Below, piece after piece: positions 45,911-59,134 of a stretch of DNA of 64,000 bases (position 1 is its first letter; every line of letters begins with the position of its first letter). Position numbers and translations under genes: made by a program. The DNA comes from Calendula officinalis (Eukaryota; Streptophyta; Magnoliopsida; Asterales; Asteraceae), in the NCBI GenBank assembly GCA_963853835.1, contig OY970823.1, positions 63,063,845 to 63,127,844 on the forward strand. Reading direction: 5' to 3'. Under the pieces are notes generated by a model. The model was not told where the DNA came from. It worked only from the letters and a program-made list of their open reading frames with translations, and ran no database searches.

Positions 45911-46650
45911 GTAACCTTCTTTTTCTTCATTAGACAAGCTACATATCTCTATATGCCTTGTAAACTTATGTTAATTTTTAAATTAGGAACATCGAATCTC
46001 CGATTATGTAATGCTGAGTGTTTCAAATTTGATTCTTTTGTTAAAATTTGAAGAATATAAAGCATTAATTTTGAAAGATAGATACAGCTGATTTGGAACC
46101 CTAATTAGAATTCGTGTATTGTGATTTGTGACATTTTGTTGAGTATATCTCTATGGGGTATTGGAAATCATGAATTGACATCTGTGAATTTTATGAATCA
46201 TGATTTTTTTTTATTCTAATTAAATCAATACACCAAACAACTGAATATGATTCTGATATTATATCGATTTTGTTTTCAAAAATAGGTTTGATCGGAGCTT
46301 TGTTTTTACAAATAGGCTTCTTTTTTTTTCATTTTCAAAAATAGGCTTTCTTGGGTCCTGGAGGCCGGCTTTCCCATTAAAACCGGACTCCTGGAGTCCG
46401 GCTTTAGCTTCTTTGATGTGACCACTGAGAAGTGGTACTCCCCGAGGCCGGCTTCACAAAGATTGCCTCCCCGAGACCGGCTTTAGGCCATAATTAATTG
46501 TTACGGTATCCAATGTGACTTGTACAGCTGTACTTTAAATAGAGTTAGAATTAGCAAAGCATATAAATTAATCTGGATGTGAAAAAAATAACTTGAACTA
46601 ACTATTCTAATTAATTGATATTTTGTTTAACAAAAGAAATACGAAGTATA

Positions 46651-47200
46651 AGACCGCTGCCAACGGGAAGCGTCGGGGGGCGTCGACGGGGCGTCGAGCC
46701 ACGACGGCGTTGGCACCGAGCCGTCGTGGCCGGCGTCGTGGCGAACACGTCGTCTTTTCGACGGAAGAGAGAAGGCGTCGTGGGGGTGGAGGTGGGTGCT
46801 GGCTGGAGAAGAAAGGGGGAAGGAGGGAGGGTGGGGTGTTTTGGGAGTTGTACTTCTTGCATTAAAACTTGTACCATTTGTATTTTTTAATAAAAAATCT
46901 TCTTTTTTTGTTTTTTTTTTATTTTTAAACTTTTATATATATATATATATATATATATCTGTTTTAATAATAAAAATATTACTTTTTTTCAAAAAATTTG
47001 GTTTTTTTTTTATTTTTAAAATTCTAATAAATGTAATAATTTTTAATTTAATATATATATTTTTTAATTTAAACAATGTATTTTTAAATTAATGTAATGT
47101 ATTTTTTTTATAATTACTTTATTTTAATTAAAAATGATGATGTTGAAAGGATGGGTTTAGTGATGGGTTTAGTGATGGGTAGGGTTGGCACGAACGTGTC
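46651..47200. mobile_element. Harbinger-related non-autonomous insert
   Basis: The left part shares a GC-rich block with the 5' part of the Harbinger element at 62590-62690 (including CGTCGAGCCACGACGGCGTT and CCGAGCCGTCGTGGCCGGCG). The right end GTTGGCACGAACGTGTC is roughly inverse to the Harbinger left end GACACGTGCCAAC. The boundaries are approximate and the assignment rests on this one shared block. Confidence 0.5.
46935..46960. repeat. (TA)n microsatellite
   Basis: About 12 TA units inside the AT-rich core of the Harbinger-related insert. Confidence 0.9.
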
Positions 47201-48079
47201 AGTAGCGGGTCAGTAAGGATGCGATGACGTGGCGCTAGTGATGGGTTTAGTGATGGGTAAGGGTTGGGAGAGGCCTAAGGTTGAGTGGTTTTAGCATAAT
47301 GTTTTAAAGTAGATTCGATACCCTCGAGTAGAGTTATGATTGTCCAAATCTTATATCCTTCATACTCTGCATTTGGCTGGAATAAGTATTGTTATTGTTG
47401 TATTAAAGTAGACTCTAGTATTTTTGGAGATGAATTATGACGTTTTGGAGGAAAAAGTTACACTTAAACTTGAAATAACATATAATAAAAAAAAGTACAA
47501 ACATTCGATAAGATTAGAGACGATGTTGAGACATTTTCATATCAAATACTTTTTAGTGTAGCCCACGTACATATTTATCATCTTTGTGATCGTTTAATAG
47601 TATTTTTTTTCCTTACCAAAAACTAAAGAAGCGACGGTGAGTCATAACATATTTTGAAGAAAAAATAGCGGCACATCAAGTAAAATTTGTATTTACAAAT
47701 TTAACCTACTAAACACTTGATATTAATCTATTAAAATTATTATTGATGTGGGGTTTTGATTTAAAAATCTGGATGTTATGAAAATAAGAGTGAAAAAGAA
47801 GTCGTGTAAAATATAGAGTTAGAATTAGCAAAGCATATAAATTAATTATGGCCTAAAGCCGGCCTCGGGGAGGCAATCTTTGTGAAGCCGGCCTCGGGGA
47901 GTACCACTTCTCAGTGGTCACATCAAAGAAGCCAAAGCCGGACTCCAGGAGTCCGGTTTTAATGGGAAAACCGGCCTCCAGGACCCAAGAAAGCCTATTT
48001 ATGAAAACGAAAAAAAAAGAAGCCTATTTGTGAAAACAAAGCTCCGATCAAGCCTATTTTTGAAAAAAAATCTATTATA

Positions 48080-50235
48080 TGTAACACCACATTTTTTTTT
48101 TTTAAAGGCAATTAAGTATTAGTCTAAGTACGGAAGCATCTAGTTAGTTAAGTTTACAAAACGTGGTCCCACAAAATATTACAACCAAAGTTATTTAAAA
48201 GACGGTATTACTAGACACGGCTCATTTTACAAAACATAATTTAAGAATGGTCAAACTTCCCGTCCAAGCCCGACCCGTTCAAGCCATCCAACCTGAAATG
48301 TGTCAATAAGGGAGGGATTAGCACAAAAGCTAAGTGAATGAATTCCTAACACTAGCAACTACACTAGTCACTACACTAGTCACTTAACACGGAAGTTATA
48401 AAACATCTCCGGTTGGGTAATCACTATTTGAGAGGATCGGCGGCTTTGCGGGCCTTAAACCATGGTCGGCCAAAACCACGGTAACCGATAGCGTTTCGTA
48501 TCCAACACCCGGGCAACTCCCTCCCCTTAACCATGCAACAAATACAGGTAAGGTCGGATACCCGATTAGTCGATACCCGATGCCCAGCCGTTCTCCTTCC
48601 GACACTGACCTCATCCTGAATGTGCACATAGTCATGTATGGTATTCCCTAACACTAGGCATACATAACCAAGAAACTAGCTACGAGTAAACACCGCGAAA
48701 AACGTCACAATCAGAGTTCCCAATCGCGAACTAAGTTCGCGATCGCGAACTAGAGTTCGCGACGTGAACTCTGGTCGTGAACTCTTCGCGATGACTAACC
48801 AAACTCTCTGGACCGACTTCACGATCGCGAACTAAGTTCGCGTCGTGAACTCCCCTCATCTGGCGATTTCCTGCATTTTTCACCAACAAGACAATACCAA
48901 ACTAAATAACCGAAACCCGAGTTGTAGGTCGAATCCACTCACCTTTCAACTTCCGATTCCTTAACTCAGTGAGCTAGTATCACTGAGTATCCTTCCCGGT
49001 TCCTGTCATCAATATACCGAGTTAGTGATAATCCACCGAATTGTCAAAATCATCAATTTCAACAACTAACCACACAAGACTCACAAAATGTATATTTTAT
49101 GACATTTCCAACTAGCACAATTCCTTCATCAATACAATTGACCATTTTGACCATTTAGCAAGTATTCACAACTAGTTGACCCAAACGGGCCAAAAACCCG
49201 AACATGATCCAAACACTTCCACCTTTCCATTAACTAGCAATTTAATCTTTAACTAACAATTCACAATCATCTAACAATTCCATCAAGATCATAACCATCA
49301 CAAATCCAAGTATGATACTTCCAAGATAACTAGTTAACCATTTTGACAAAATCATCCAAACACTAGTTACACTACTTCACCAATTGATCAATACTAGATT
49401 TTTAACATCCATAACTTAACAAACATGATTTTACAACCTAATAAACAATTCTATCCAACCATAACTCAAGAAATCCAAGATTTGTCAAAACCCACCTTCA
49501 ACTTCCACCATTAATGGAGGTTGAAGGTGATTTTCACCAATCTTGTATTCCTTCAACAAACAACCATACAAAAGATGTAAAAGCTTGCATAAACACATAA
49601 AACAACATCCATTTCAAGATTAATCCATAAAACACTCAAGATCACAAACCCTAGTTCATAACAAAGTTCAAGAACAACATGGACAAGTAAGGGAGAAGGT
49701 GTAGCTTACTTCTAGACTTCTTCTCTACCAACACTAGGGTAGATTTCGGGTCCTAGCACAAGGATTTGTCAAGAACAAGCTCAAAGCAAGCACAAAAGAT
49801 GGAGAGAAACTTGAGCAATGAAATAGTGAAAGAAGATAATGTTTGAACAAATAAGACAAGGAAGAAAAGGAGGGTTTCTCCCTCCCTCTCTCTTGACCGG
49901 CCAACACAAGGGGGTGGGACCCCTTTGTGGCTTTTGTATTAATTATCAGTATATGTCTGAAAAGTCCCTTTTGAAATTAATTTATTTAAAATAGCAAACG
50001 GACTCCAATTTTCATAACGAAAACATTTTTGGAAACGATATTTAACAAGGAATCCAAATATATAAAAATCATGCTTTCATTCCAAATAATTCACAAGTCG
50101 GGTATTTTAACCCCTTGGTTAAAATACCGCAAAGGACAGCAGGCTAATTAAATTAACTAAGCATTTAATCAGATAATCATTTAATAAGATACCTTAAGGT
50201 CAATAAACTACTAGGCCGGGTTTTGGGATGTTACA
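48080..50235 (-). repeat. 3' LTR of the Gypsy element
   Basis: 2156 bp, with ends TGTAACACC ... GATGTTACA in the plus reading, i.e. TG...CA termini. It contains a cluster of TCGCGAACT / AGTTCGCGA palindromic words at about 48724-48850. Confidence 0.95.
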
Positions 50236-50236
50236 A

Positions 50237-50254
50237 CTCTCCCCCACTTAAAAA
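50237..50254 (-). other. polypurine tract
   Basis: On the minus strand CTTTTTAAGTGGGGGAGA directly precedes the 3' LTR; it is the expected plus-strand priming site. Confidence 0.85.
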
Positions 50255-53200
50255 GATTCCGTCCCCGGAATCCCATCTCGATCAAATAAGGAGGGATAAC
50301 GTTCCCGCATATCGGCCTCGGTCTCCCACGTCATATTCGCCCCCAAACTGTGCTTCCACTTTACTAGAACCATAGGAATCTGTTTCTTTCTCAATTTCGT
50401 TACTTTTCGGTCTAATAACTCCACCGGTTCTTCGACCAATCTCTTCTTCGTATCAACCCGCAACTCTTGCACCGGGAGAATTTGGCTCGGATCTTCGATG
50501 TTACACTTTCTCAAGTAGCAAATGTTGAAAGTGTTGTGTATTGCCGACAACTCCGGGGGTAACTCGAGTGTTACCGATTGAGAATTTACCACCTTACTAA
50601 TTCAAAACTGCCCAATAAACCTCGGGGCCAACTTTCCTCGTTTTCCAAAACGAATAACACCCTTCCAAGGTGATACCTTCAAGTAAACCATCTCATTTTC
50701 CGAGAACGTAGCGGGTCTACGTCTTGGATCGACATACATCTTTTGTCGGTCACGGGCGGCTTTCAACTTTTCTCGAGCAATAGCAACTTTATCCGCGGTC
50801 ATTTGTACAATATCGGGCCCCGCATATTGTTTCTCACCCGCTTCCAACCAACACGTCGGGGTTCGGCACCGACGCCCATACAACATCTCATACGGTGGCA
50901 TTTTAATACTTGAGTGATACGAGTTATTATAAGCAAACTCGATCAACGGTAGGTGGGAATCCCATGACCCACCGTACTCTAACACACAAGCCCGCAACAT
51001 ATCTTCTAGCGTTTGTATCGTTCTTTCCGATTGCCCATCGGTTTGGGGGTGGTACGCGGTGCTCAAATTCACCCGCGTCCCCAATTCTCGTTGCAAGCTA
51101 TTCCAAAAGTTTGAAGCAAAACGGGGATCCCTATCGGACACGATAGAAATCGGAATACAATGTCGGGACACCACTTCATCGATGTATAATTTTGCCAATC
51201 TACCAAGTGAGGCGGTCTCACTAGTAGCCAAGAAGTGAGCACTCTTCGTTAATCGGTCAACTATAACCCAAATCATATCGTGACCCCTTAGTGTACGCGG
51301 CAATTTGGTCACGAAATCCATGGTAATCCGGTCCCATTTCCACTCGGGAATCGGTGATTGGGTTAAAGTTCCATAGGGCTTTTGGTGCTCGGCCTTCACT
51401 TGAGCACAATTATGACATTGGCCCACAAAACGGACAATGTCGGTCTTCATTGTCGGCCACCAATAAAGTGCTTTTAGATCATTGTACATTTTCGTGCTAC
51501 CCGGGTGAACCGATAACCGAGAATTGTGAGCCTCGGCTAAAATCAATTCTCGCAAACCCCCGAGTAACGGTACCCAAACCCGAGATTGATATGTCTTCAA
51601 ACCCCGAGAATCTTCTTCTAAAACATCTTTCCTCTTTAATAAAATCTCGGCCTTCAAATGTTTGACATTCAACGCTTCCATTTGTGAAATCTTCAACCGG
51701 GACACCAAATCCGACACAATTTCCATCCGCATAAATTGTACCCGTCCCGAATCTCCCTTTCTACTTAAGGCATCGGCCACCACATTCGCCTTCCCGGGAT
51801 GATATCGGATTTCACAATCGTAATCCTTGATCAACTCTAACCATCTTCGTTGGCGCATATTCAACTCCTTTTGCGTGAACACGTATTGCAAACTTTTGTG
51901 ATCCGTACAAATTACGCACTTAGTACCGTACAAATAGTGTCTCCATAATTTTAGTGCAAAAACCACCGCCGCCAATTCTAAATCGTGAGTCGGGTAATTC
52001 TTCTCGTGATTCTTCAATTGCCTCGAAGCATAAGCAATGACCCGATCTCGTTGCATTAACACACAACCCAAACCCGCAAGTGAAGCGTCACAATAAACAA
52101 TAAAATCCTCCGGGCCTTTGGGTAAGGCGAGAACCGGAGCTTGGCACAATAATTGTTTTAGAGTTTGGAAGGACTTCTCGTGATCATCACCCCACCGGAA
52201 CGGTACGTCCTTACGGGTCAACTTCGTCATAGGACCCGCTATCTTCGAGAAATCCTTAATAAACCGGCGGTAATAACCCGCCAAACCCAAGAAACTCTTT
52301 ATCTCGGTCGGGTTCTTTGGAGCAACCCAATCCATAACCGCCTCGATCTTCGCCGGGTCCACCTTGACCCCATTCGAACAAATCACATGACCCAAAAAGT
52401 GAACTTCTCGAAGCCAAAATTCGCACTTCGAGAACTTCGCGAATAATTGTTCCCGCTTCAACGTTTCTAACACTTGCCTTAAGTGTTTTTCGTGTTCTTC
52501 TTCGATCTTGGAGTAAATTAAAATATCATCGATGAACACAATAACGAATTTGTCGAGATAAGGCCGACAAACTCGATTCATCAAATCCATAAATATTGCG
52601 GGAGCGTTCGTCAATCCAAACGGCATAACCAAGAACTCATAGTGGCCATATCGAGTTCGGAACGCCGTTTTGTGAACATCGTTTTCATGAACCCGAACTT
52701 GGTGATAACCCGATCTCAAATCAATCTTTGAGAAATAAGAAGACCCTTGGAGTTGATCAAATAAATCGTCAATACGCGGCAAAGGATACCGATTCTTTAC
52801 CGTTCTTTTATTTAATTCTCGATAGTCGATACACATACGAAGTGCACCATCTTTCTTCTTTACGAATAAAACCGGAGCTCCCCAAGGTGAGGAACTCGAC
52901 CGAATAAAACCCTTATCCAATAAATCTTGGATTTGAGTCATCATTTCCCGAATCTCGGACGGTGCTAAACGGTACGGTGCTCTAGCCACGGGATTGGCAC
53001 CCGGCACCAAATCAATTTTGAATTCTACCTCCCGAACGGGAGGTAACCCAGGTAAGTCTTCGGGAAACACCTCCGGGTATTCCGAAACCACCCGGAGATC
53101 GCCAACCACTTTCTTTTCCTTTTTCACATCAATCACATAAGCTATAAACGATTCACATCCCTTGGTCAAGGACTTACGGGCTTTCATCATGGTTATCATG

Positions 53201-54950
53201 GGTATGGTCGGGGTCGCACGGTCTCCCCGGGCCACGACGTGTGACCCGTCGGGTAATAGAAAAGTAATTATCTTTCGGTGACAATTTATGTTGGCCCTAT
53301 TAGCACTTAACCAATCCATACCAAAAACCACATCAAAGCCGGATATCGGCATAACAAGTAAAAGAATCGAAAATTTCACGCCATCAATATCAATACTAGC
53401 CCCGGACACGGATGTCGTGACCGGAACCATTTCACCATCGGCCACCTCTACCTCTAGAGGTGTCGCGATCAAGGAAATAGGCAATTTTAATTTGTCACAA
53501 AAACTCTTTGAGGAAAACGAACTATTTGCACCCGAATCAAATAACACGCGCGCGGGTATCGAGTTTATTAGAAACATACCGGTGATGACATCGTCGGTGG
53601 TGGTGGCATCCTCCACTGTCATTTTGAATGCCCGACCTGAAGGTGGCGGATGACTCTTCCTCTTTTGACCTCCCGACGAAGCCGCTCCCCCGCCCGAACC
53701 CGAACCCGAACTTTTCTTCATTGGGCAAAACATGGCCCGGTGACCCTCTTTTTGACACGTCCAACAAACACTCTTCTCTAACTTGCATTCCGTGGACTCA
53801 TGCCCGTGTTGCCCACATTTAATACACCTTCGAGTTTGTGCCGTACACGGACCGGCATGGTAGGACTTACACGGTATGCACCATGGGTTCCTTTGGTTGG
53901 AACCTTGAAGGATTTGTGTTCGGCGATCATTGTTAGACCTATGATTGCCTTGGGATTTCTTGTGGTTGCTCGAGTTTGCATGATCATACTTTCCCTTATG
54001 AAACGGGGCCTTCTCTCGATTCGCGGCCTTTTGGGCCAAAATGTCACCTTCAGCCGATTTGGCAAGATCATATGCTTGCAATAGAGTTCCCGCAAGCCTT
54101 GTTACGTTCCGATACTCGGGCAACAACGCCCCAACAAAGTGTTTGATTTGGGTGGACTCATCGGGCACCCATTGTGTCACAAATCGGAGCTTACCGTTAA
54201 ATTGGAGGATAAGCTCGTCCACCGTCATTCGATCGGTCATCTTCAACATCATGAACTCATTCCGGATCTTATCCAACTCAAACGGGCTACAATACCGAGC
54301 CTCCACTTGCTCCCTAAATTGTTTCCATGTGACCGCATCCATCATTTCGTTGCTAAAGTTCGCGGTCAACCCATCCCACTAATCCATAGCCGGTCCCCCC
54401 AACATTCGGGACGCATACCGGACCTTCAAGTGGTCCTCACAATTACAAGCAATAAGAGCCCTCTCGGTGGCCCTAAGCCAAGTTAGAGTTTCCGCCGGGT
54501 CGGTACTTCCCCGGTACTCGGTTGGTTTACAATCAAGAAAATTCTTGTAAGTGCACGGTTTCTTCTCAATCGGGAAAGGTTGGTAGAAGAATTGTTGGTG
54601 TTGGGCATTGGCAATTGGTACAGTGTGGGCGAGTGGCGGTTGTAGTATGCTTGTATTGGGAGATGAGGAGTCATTTTGGGGAAAGACGGGATTTTGAGTA
54701 GTTTGAGTGAAGTGTGGGGGTGGGTTCGCTTGGGTTGGAGGTGGCAAGGCAGACCGAGCCTCGGGTCGCGGCTCAGTCGGTTGATTTTGGCGGAGAGCCC
54801 TAATGGTATCCTCAAGTTCCATATTCCGTGTTTCCAACAACAAAATATATTCTTCGTTCGGTATTTCATCACCCCCGAGCCCGTTGCTACATCGTTCCCA
54901 AGGTTCGTGTTCGGTGGGATGTTATCCAAGGTGTTTCCATCCGTAGCCAT
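50248..54950 (-). pseudogene. gag-pol of the Tekay-type Gypsy element, interrupted
   Basis: Gag starts at ATG 54950 (MATDGNTLDNIPPN). A one-base shift in a G-rich run near 54885 moves the frame to EYILLLETRNMELEDTIRAL. A TAG at 54370-54380 (AMD*WDGL) interrupts gag. The main frame 50602-54369 then encodes the rest of gag (YCSPFELDKIRNEFMMLKM), CCHC knuckles (CIKCGQHGHESTEC, CWTCQKEGHRAMFC), protease (VLFDSGANSS), RT (PWGAPVLFVKKKDG, FIDDIL), RNase H (FIVYCDASLAGLGC), integrase zinc finger (HNSRLSVHPGSTK, CHNC) and core (MDFVTKLPRT, VSDRDPRF, YHPQTDGQSE). A TGA at 50602-50604 cuts off the C-terminal chromodomain-like segment, which continues in frame to 50248. Catalytic residues visible in protease, RT and integrase are intact. 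Confidence 0.93.
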
Positions 54951-55128
54951 TCCTGCTACAAAACACAACATCTCACCAAGGCTTAGTTTAACTCGTTAGT
55001 ACACATATACTAACTACTAAACCCAATTCACTCTTGCTCTAATCCCCTTTGACCGGAAGGTTTGACCAACACACGAGCCACGATTTGGGAATTGAACACC
55101 AACCCCATGTATCCATTGCCAAACCGAA

Positions 55129-55140
55129 GCTCTGATACCA
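55129..55140 (-). other. primer binding site for initiator tRNA-Met
   Basis: On the minus strand TGGTATCAGAGC lies 3 bases inside the 5' LTR; it is complementary to the 3' end of initiator Met-tRNA. Confidence 0.92.
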
Positions 55141-56202
55141 AGTTGTAACACCGCATTTTTTTTTAAAGGCAATTAAGTATTAGTCTAAGTACGGAAGCAT
55201 CTAGTTAGTTAAGTTTACAAAACGTGGTCCCATAAAATATTACAACCAAAGTTATTTAAAAGACGGTATTACTAGACACGGCTCATTTTACAAAACATAA
55301 TTTAAGCATGGTCAAACTTCCCGTCCAAGCCCGACCCGTTCAAGCCATCCAACCTGAAATGTGTCAATAAGGGAGGGATTAGCACAAAAGCTAAGTGAAT
55401 GAATTCCTAACACTAGCAACTACACTAGTCACTTAACACGGAAGTTATAAAACATCTCCGGTTGGGTAATCACTATTTGAGAGGATCGGCGGCTTTGCGG
55501 GCCTTAAACCATGGTCGGCCAAAACCACGGTAACCGATAGCGTTTCGTATCCAACACCCGGGCAACTCCCTCCCCTTAACCATGCAACAAATACAGGTAA
55601 GGTCGGATACCCGATTAGTCGATACCCGATGCCCAGCCGTTCTCCTTCCGACACTGACCTCATCCCGAATGTGCACATAGTCATGTATGGTATTCCCTAA
55701 CACTAGGCATACATAACCAAGAAACTAGCTACGAGTAAACACCGCGAAAAACGTCACAATCAGAGTTCCCAATCGCGAACTAAGTTCGCGATCGCGAACT
55801 AGAGTTCGCGACGTGAACTCTGGTCGTGAACTCTTCGCGATGACTAACCAAACTCTCTGGACCGACTTCACGATCGCGAACTAAGTTCGCGTCGTGAACT
55901 CCCCTCATCTGGCGATTTCCTGCATTTTTCACCAACAAGACAATACCAAACTAAATAACCGAAACCCGAGTTGTAGGTCGAATCCACTCACCTTTCAACT
56001 TCCGATTCCTTAACTCAGTGAGCTAGTATCACTGAGTATCCTTCCCGGTTCCTGTCAACAATATACCGAGTTAGTGATAATCCACCGAATTGTCAAAATC
56101 ATCAATTTCAACAACTAACCACACAAGACTCACAAAATGTATATTTTATGACATTTCCAACTAGCACAATTCCTTCATCAATACAATTAACCATTTTGAC
56201 CA

Positions 56203-59134
56203 TGTAACGCCCTGTAATTTTAATAATTAGATAATGTTAAATTAATCATTATATTTAAAAATAAAATAAATAATTATTTAATTATTTATAAATAACATTT
56301 ATTTAGGCAGTTCATATTATTTAGACGTCGTTAATGAAGCTATAGGTCTCGCGAGTCTCAGACGTTATTTAAATTCCCGAGTCGTTAGTAAGTTAGCGCG
56401 TTTTTAATTCCCGTGTTAAAGCGATGCCGGCCGAAGGCCAAGGCTATGACTAGTTGACGTTTTCTAGCAGGAATACTCCTAGGTTAGTTGAGGGCCGATT
56501 CTTCTTATCCATGTTAATGGATCCGGTAATTCAAATTAAGTCACGGCCCGACTTCTTCCTTGTTTCCGAAATTTATTATATTGAGAAAGGCCCAAGAAAT
56601 TTGCTAATTATATAATCCTAATTAACCTACAAGTGCCGACATTTTCCTTCTCGTCATTTCCCTGCGCGGCAGCCACCACAAGAGCATTCCCATGTTGATC
56701 TTTCTTCCAGCCATGAATACCCCCATTTCCGATTTATTTTCTTCCGACAATTGAGCAGCAAGCAACTCAATCCACCGTCCAGTCATAATTAATTTAATGG
56801 TGATTCTTTTATTCGAGTAAGTCATATCTAGCCAAGACATCCCTATATGTCCGTCGAAGTTCAGCAATTCGATCAAGAATGATCGAGTTCTTGGCGGTGA
56901 TGTTACCGTTCGCATATCGTGAATTCATCGTAAGGTATATTTCTTAATTCCTTTTCTTGTACTACTTTTTGTGTCCTTGAGTTTAAAACCGAGCAAATGC
57001 TCGGTTAACCCTAGACCCGAACTTCTGGACGTCCCGGTGGCATATAGGTGTTGGTGTCGGGTTACGTTTTGTAGTTATTGTATTGAGAAAATGTGCAGAT
57101 TCTGGCAGATTTCACCCGCCATGTTGCGGGATGTTTTTAGACGTGTTAGAGGCAGAATTGGAAGAGGGCCGTCTCACAGAGACTTGTTGCCCTCTGAGTT
57201 AGCTTTCCGAATTGACCGAGCACTCGTTAAACGGGTTTATGGTTTGGGAGTTACGGTCCAAACAGTAAGATGCCGCAGTGATGTTATAGGCTATTGTTAT
57301 ACTCGTTTATAAACCTTTTTGTTTGTTTCTGATTTTAATCTAGTGATCCCGTGACTAACCTGTTCTGACTAATAAGGGTTTAAGGGCTACGTGTTTTGAC
57401 GGTTTGATACCGAACCCGAGTTGGGATCAGTTTAGTTGTGAAGTTAGTTTTTGCTGTCTCGTTTTCTAATCGTTTTGTTGTTTACAATTGGCTTAGATTA
57501 TCTTAGAATCGTTATCGTTTTGAGACCGGGTAGATACCTGTGAATCAGAAGCTCGAGGCTAAGCCTCTGGTTGTCCTGGGGGGTTGGGCTGTCTAAAGCG
57601 TTTTCATAAAATCGGAAGATTTTAACCAAAGGGGAAACCGAACCCGTATGGTTCTCGGTTTCCCAATCGAGAAAATTTTTACAAATTAAACCGGGAAATT
57701 GTAACGTCTAGTTTTTATACAAATCAAAGTTTAAACCTTTATAACTGTGATGTAGAAAGGCTGTCGGGTAATGAATTCTAATGCTCGGGTTTTCGGTGAC
57801 GGGTCGGGTTGCTAAATCGATTTGTTTAAATCAATATTTTCTGGCAGAATCTGCCTTACTGTTCCACCCTGTTTTTGAGATACCTGAAATAATCTTTTGA
57901 GTTTTTGGCCCGTGCTGGGACCTTAATTTTTGAGTTAGCTTTTCAACGCCGCAACCCTCTCGTCAATCCGAATTACGGTTTAAAAGTTATAGTCATTTTA
58001 GTATGCTGCTGTTAGGAAGATGACCTGTGCAGTAGGTCTGTCTTGCAATACTGTTTTGAGACACTTAGAGTCTGTTTTAGCCAGTGACTGTCTCACAGTA
58101 AATTATAGTTCTGATTGTCTAGTTGTCGTGGTAAAAAGATGGGGAAAATCTATTGAGCCGTTTAGGAGTTATGGCAGTTTCCGTGAGACTGACGGGTGCT
58201 GCCAGTTTTCTGAAATAAGCCCTCGGGTAGAATTTTAATTCAGGGTTTCGTTTTTGGTTTTAGGACCGTCTAGGAGTTATCGTGCCGTACCTCTGACTGT
58301 CGGGAATCCTTTGGAGCTTACGTTTTCTCGAGGTGAGTATTCTCACCGTGTATTCAGTTTTAACGTTGTACATGCATGACTTACGTGTTACATTTCTTGC
58401 ACTATAGTTGTTATCTGAGATTGATCTGTTATCTGAGATTGATTTGTTATCTGATATTGATCTGTTATCCGAGTTATCTGTTATCTGAGCTTTCTGTGAT
58501 CTGACTTTCTGAGTTCTGAGTTCTGAGTTCGGAGTTTCTGAGTTTTGAGTTAAACATTAAACATAATATATCTGACTTGACACCGAAGAGCACTGGTGTC
58601 AGACGTTTTGACTTGGCACCGAAGAGTACTGGTGCCAGGCCTTTTGACTCACACCGAAGAGTACAGGTGTTGAGGTGGTGTGAGGCGGGTCGAGGTTGAT
58701 CTCTCGTCCCAAGTCACCCTAGCGCGCTATATAAATTAAAATCTGAGTAATAAAATCTGAGAAATAAATCTGAGTAATAAACTGAGTAGAGTCTGAGTAG
58801 GAGTACACCGAGGTGCCCTCATGTGTTGTATGTTACGATTGTTTGCATTTTGAGAGTTATTCACTCAGCTTCTCCAGCTGACCCCTATTTTCCCCCACAT
58901 TGTTTCAGGTACCAGCAGAGGAAAGGAGAAGGTGGACGGTTGACCGCTGTACCTTTCATTACCGATGTGGACGGCATTTAATATTTTAAAAACACTTTAT
59001 TTAATTTTAACCATTTCCGCAATAAATACGTTTTAAATGTTAAATATTAATATCTGAGATTTATTTATGGGACCTTTTGATTATAATTTTGTTTCCAAAA
59101 TTTTTACAAATCTTGTAAATTTTAGGGTGTTACA
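56203..59134. mobile_element. solo LTR of a second LTR retrotransposon
   Basis: A 2932-bp insertion begins TGTAACGCCCTGTAATTTTA and ends TTAGGGTGTTACA (TG...CA, inverted TGTAAC/GTTACA ends), flanked by the 5-bp duplication GACCA (56198-56202 and 59135-59139). The uninterrupted Gypsy LTR at the corresponding site (about 49150) reads GACCATTTAGC, which confirms the empty site. No primer site, gag or pol is present inside. The frames at 56622-56915, 56971-57312 and 58020-58238 have no recognisable features. Confidence 0.92.
58400..58680. repeat. minisatellites inside the solo LTR
   Basis: The first array (58400-58555) is built on TTATCTGAGATTGATCTG and shorter TTCTGAG words. The second (58575-58680) has three copies of about 40-48 bp containing GACACCGAAGAG-n-ACTGGTG. 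Confidence 0.85.

Larger units (their letters stand above)
46266..48072. mobile_element. Mutator-like element with more than 200-bp terminal inverted repeats
   Basis: Left terminal repeat about 46266-46510 and right terminal repeat about 47830-48072 are inverse copies at about 93-95% identity. Both contain CAAAAATAGGCTTGATCGGA-like starts and several CCGG-rich words (GAGGCCGGCTT, ACTCCTGGAGTCCGG). The left flank is TATATTATATC. The right flank is TATTATAT, which is split by the Gypsy element; after removing that element and its TTATA duplication, the right side also reads TATTATATC. That is a perfect 9-bp target duplication, as for Mutator-like elements. The interior has no transposase and holds a GC-rich Harbinger-related insert. 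Confidence 0.9.

Noticed and set aside
46623..46865. Arg/Gly-rich frames in the GC-rich block
   Set aside because: All six frames are open because of GC-rich low complexity; the block is shared with the Harbinger leader and is best read as transposon non-coding sequence.
48396..48654. Two overlapping frames in the Gypsy LTR, repeated at 55445-55703
   Set aside because: They lie in both LTRs and have no protein features; LTR sequence is not expected to code.
53288..53653. Plus-strand frames opposite the Gypsy gag-pol
   Set aside because: Shadows of the minus-strand polyprotein.
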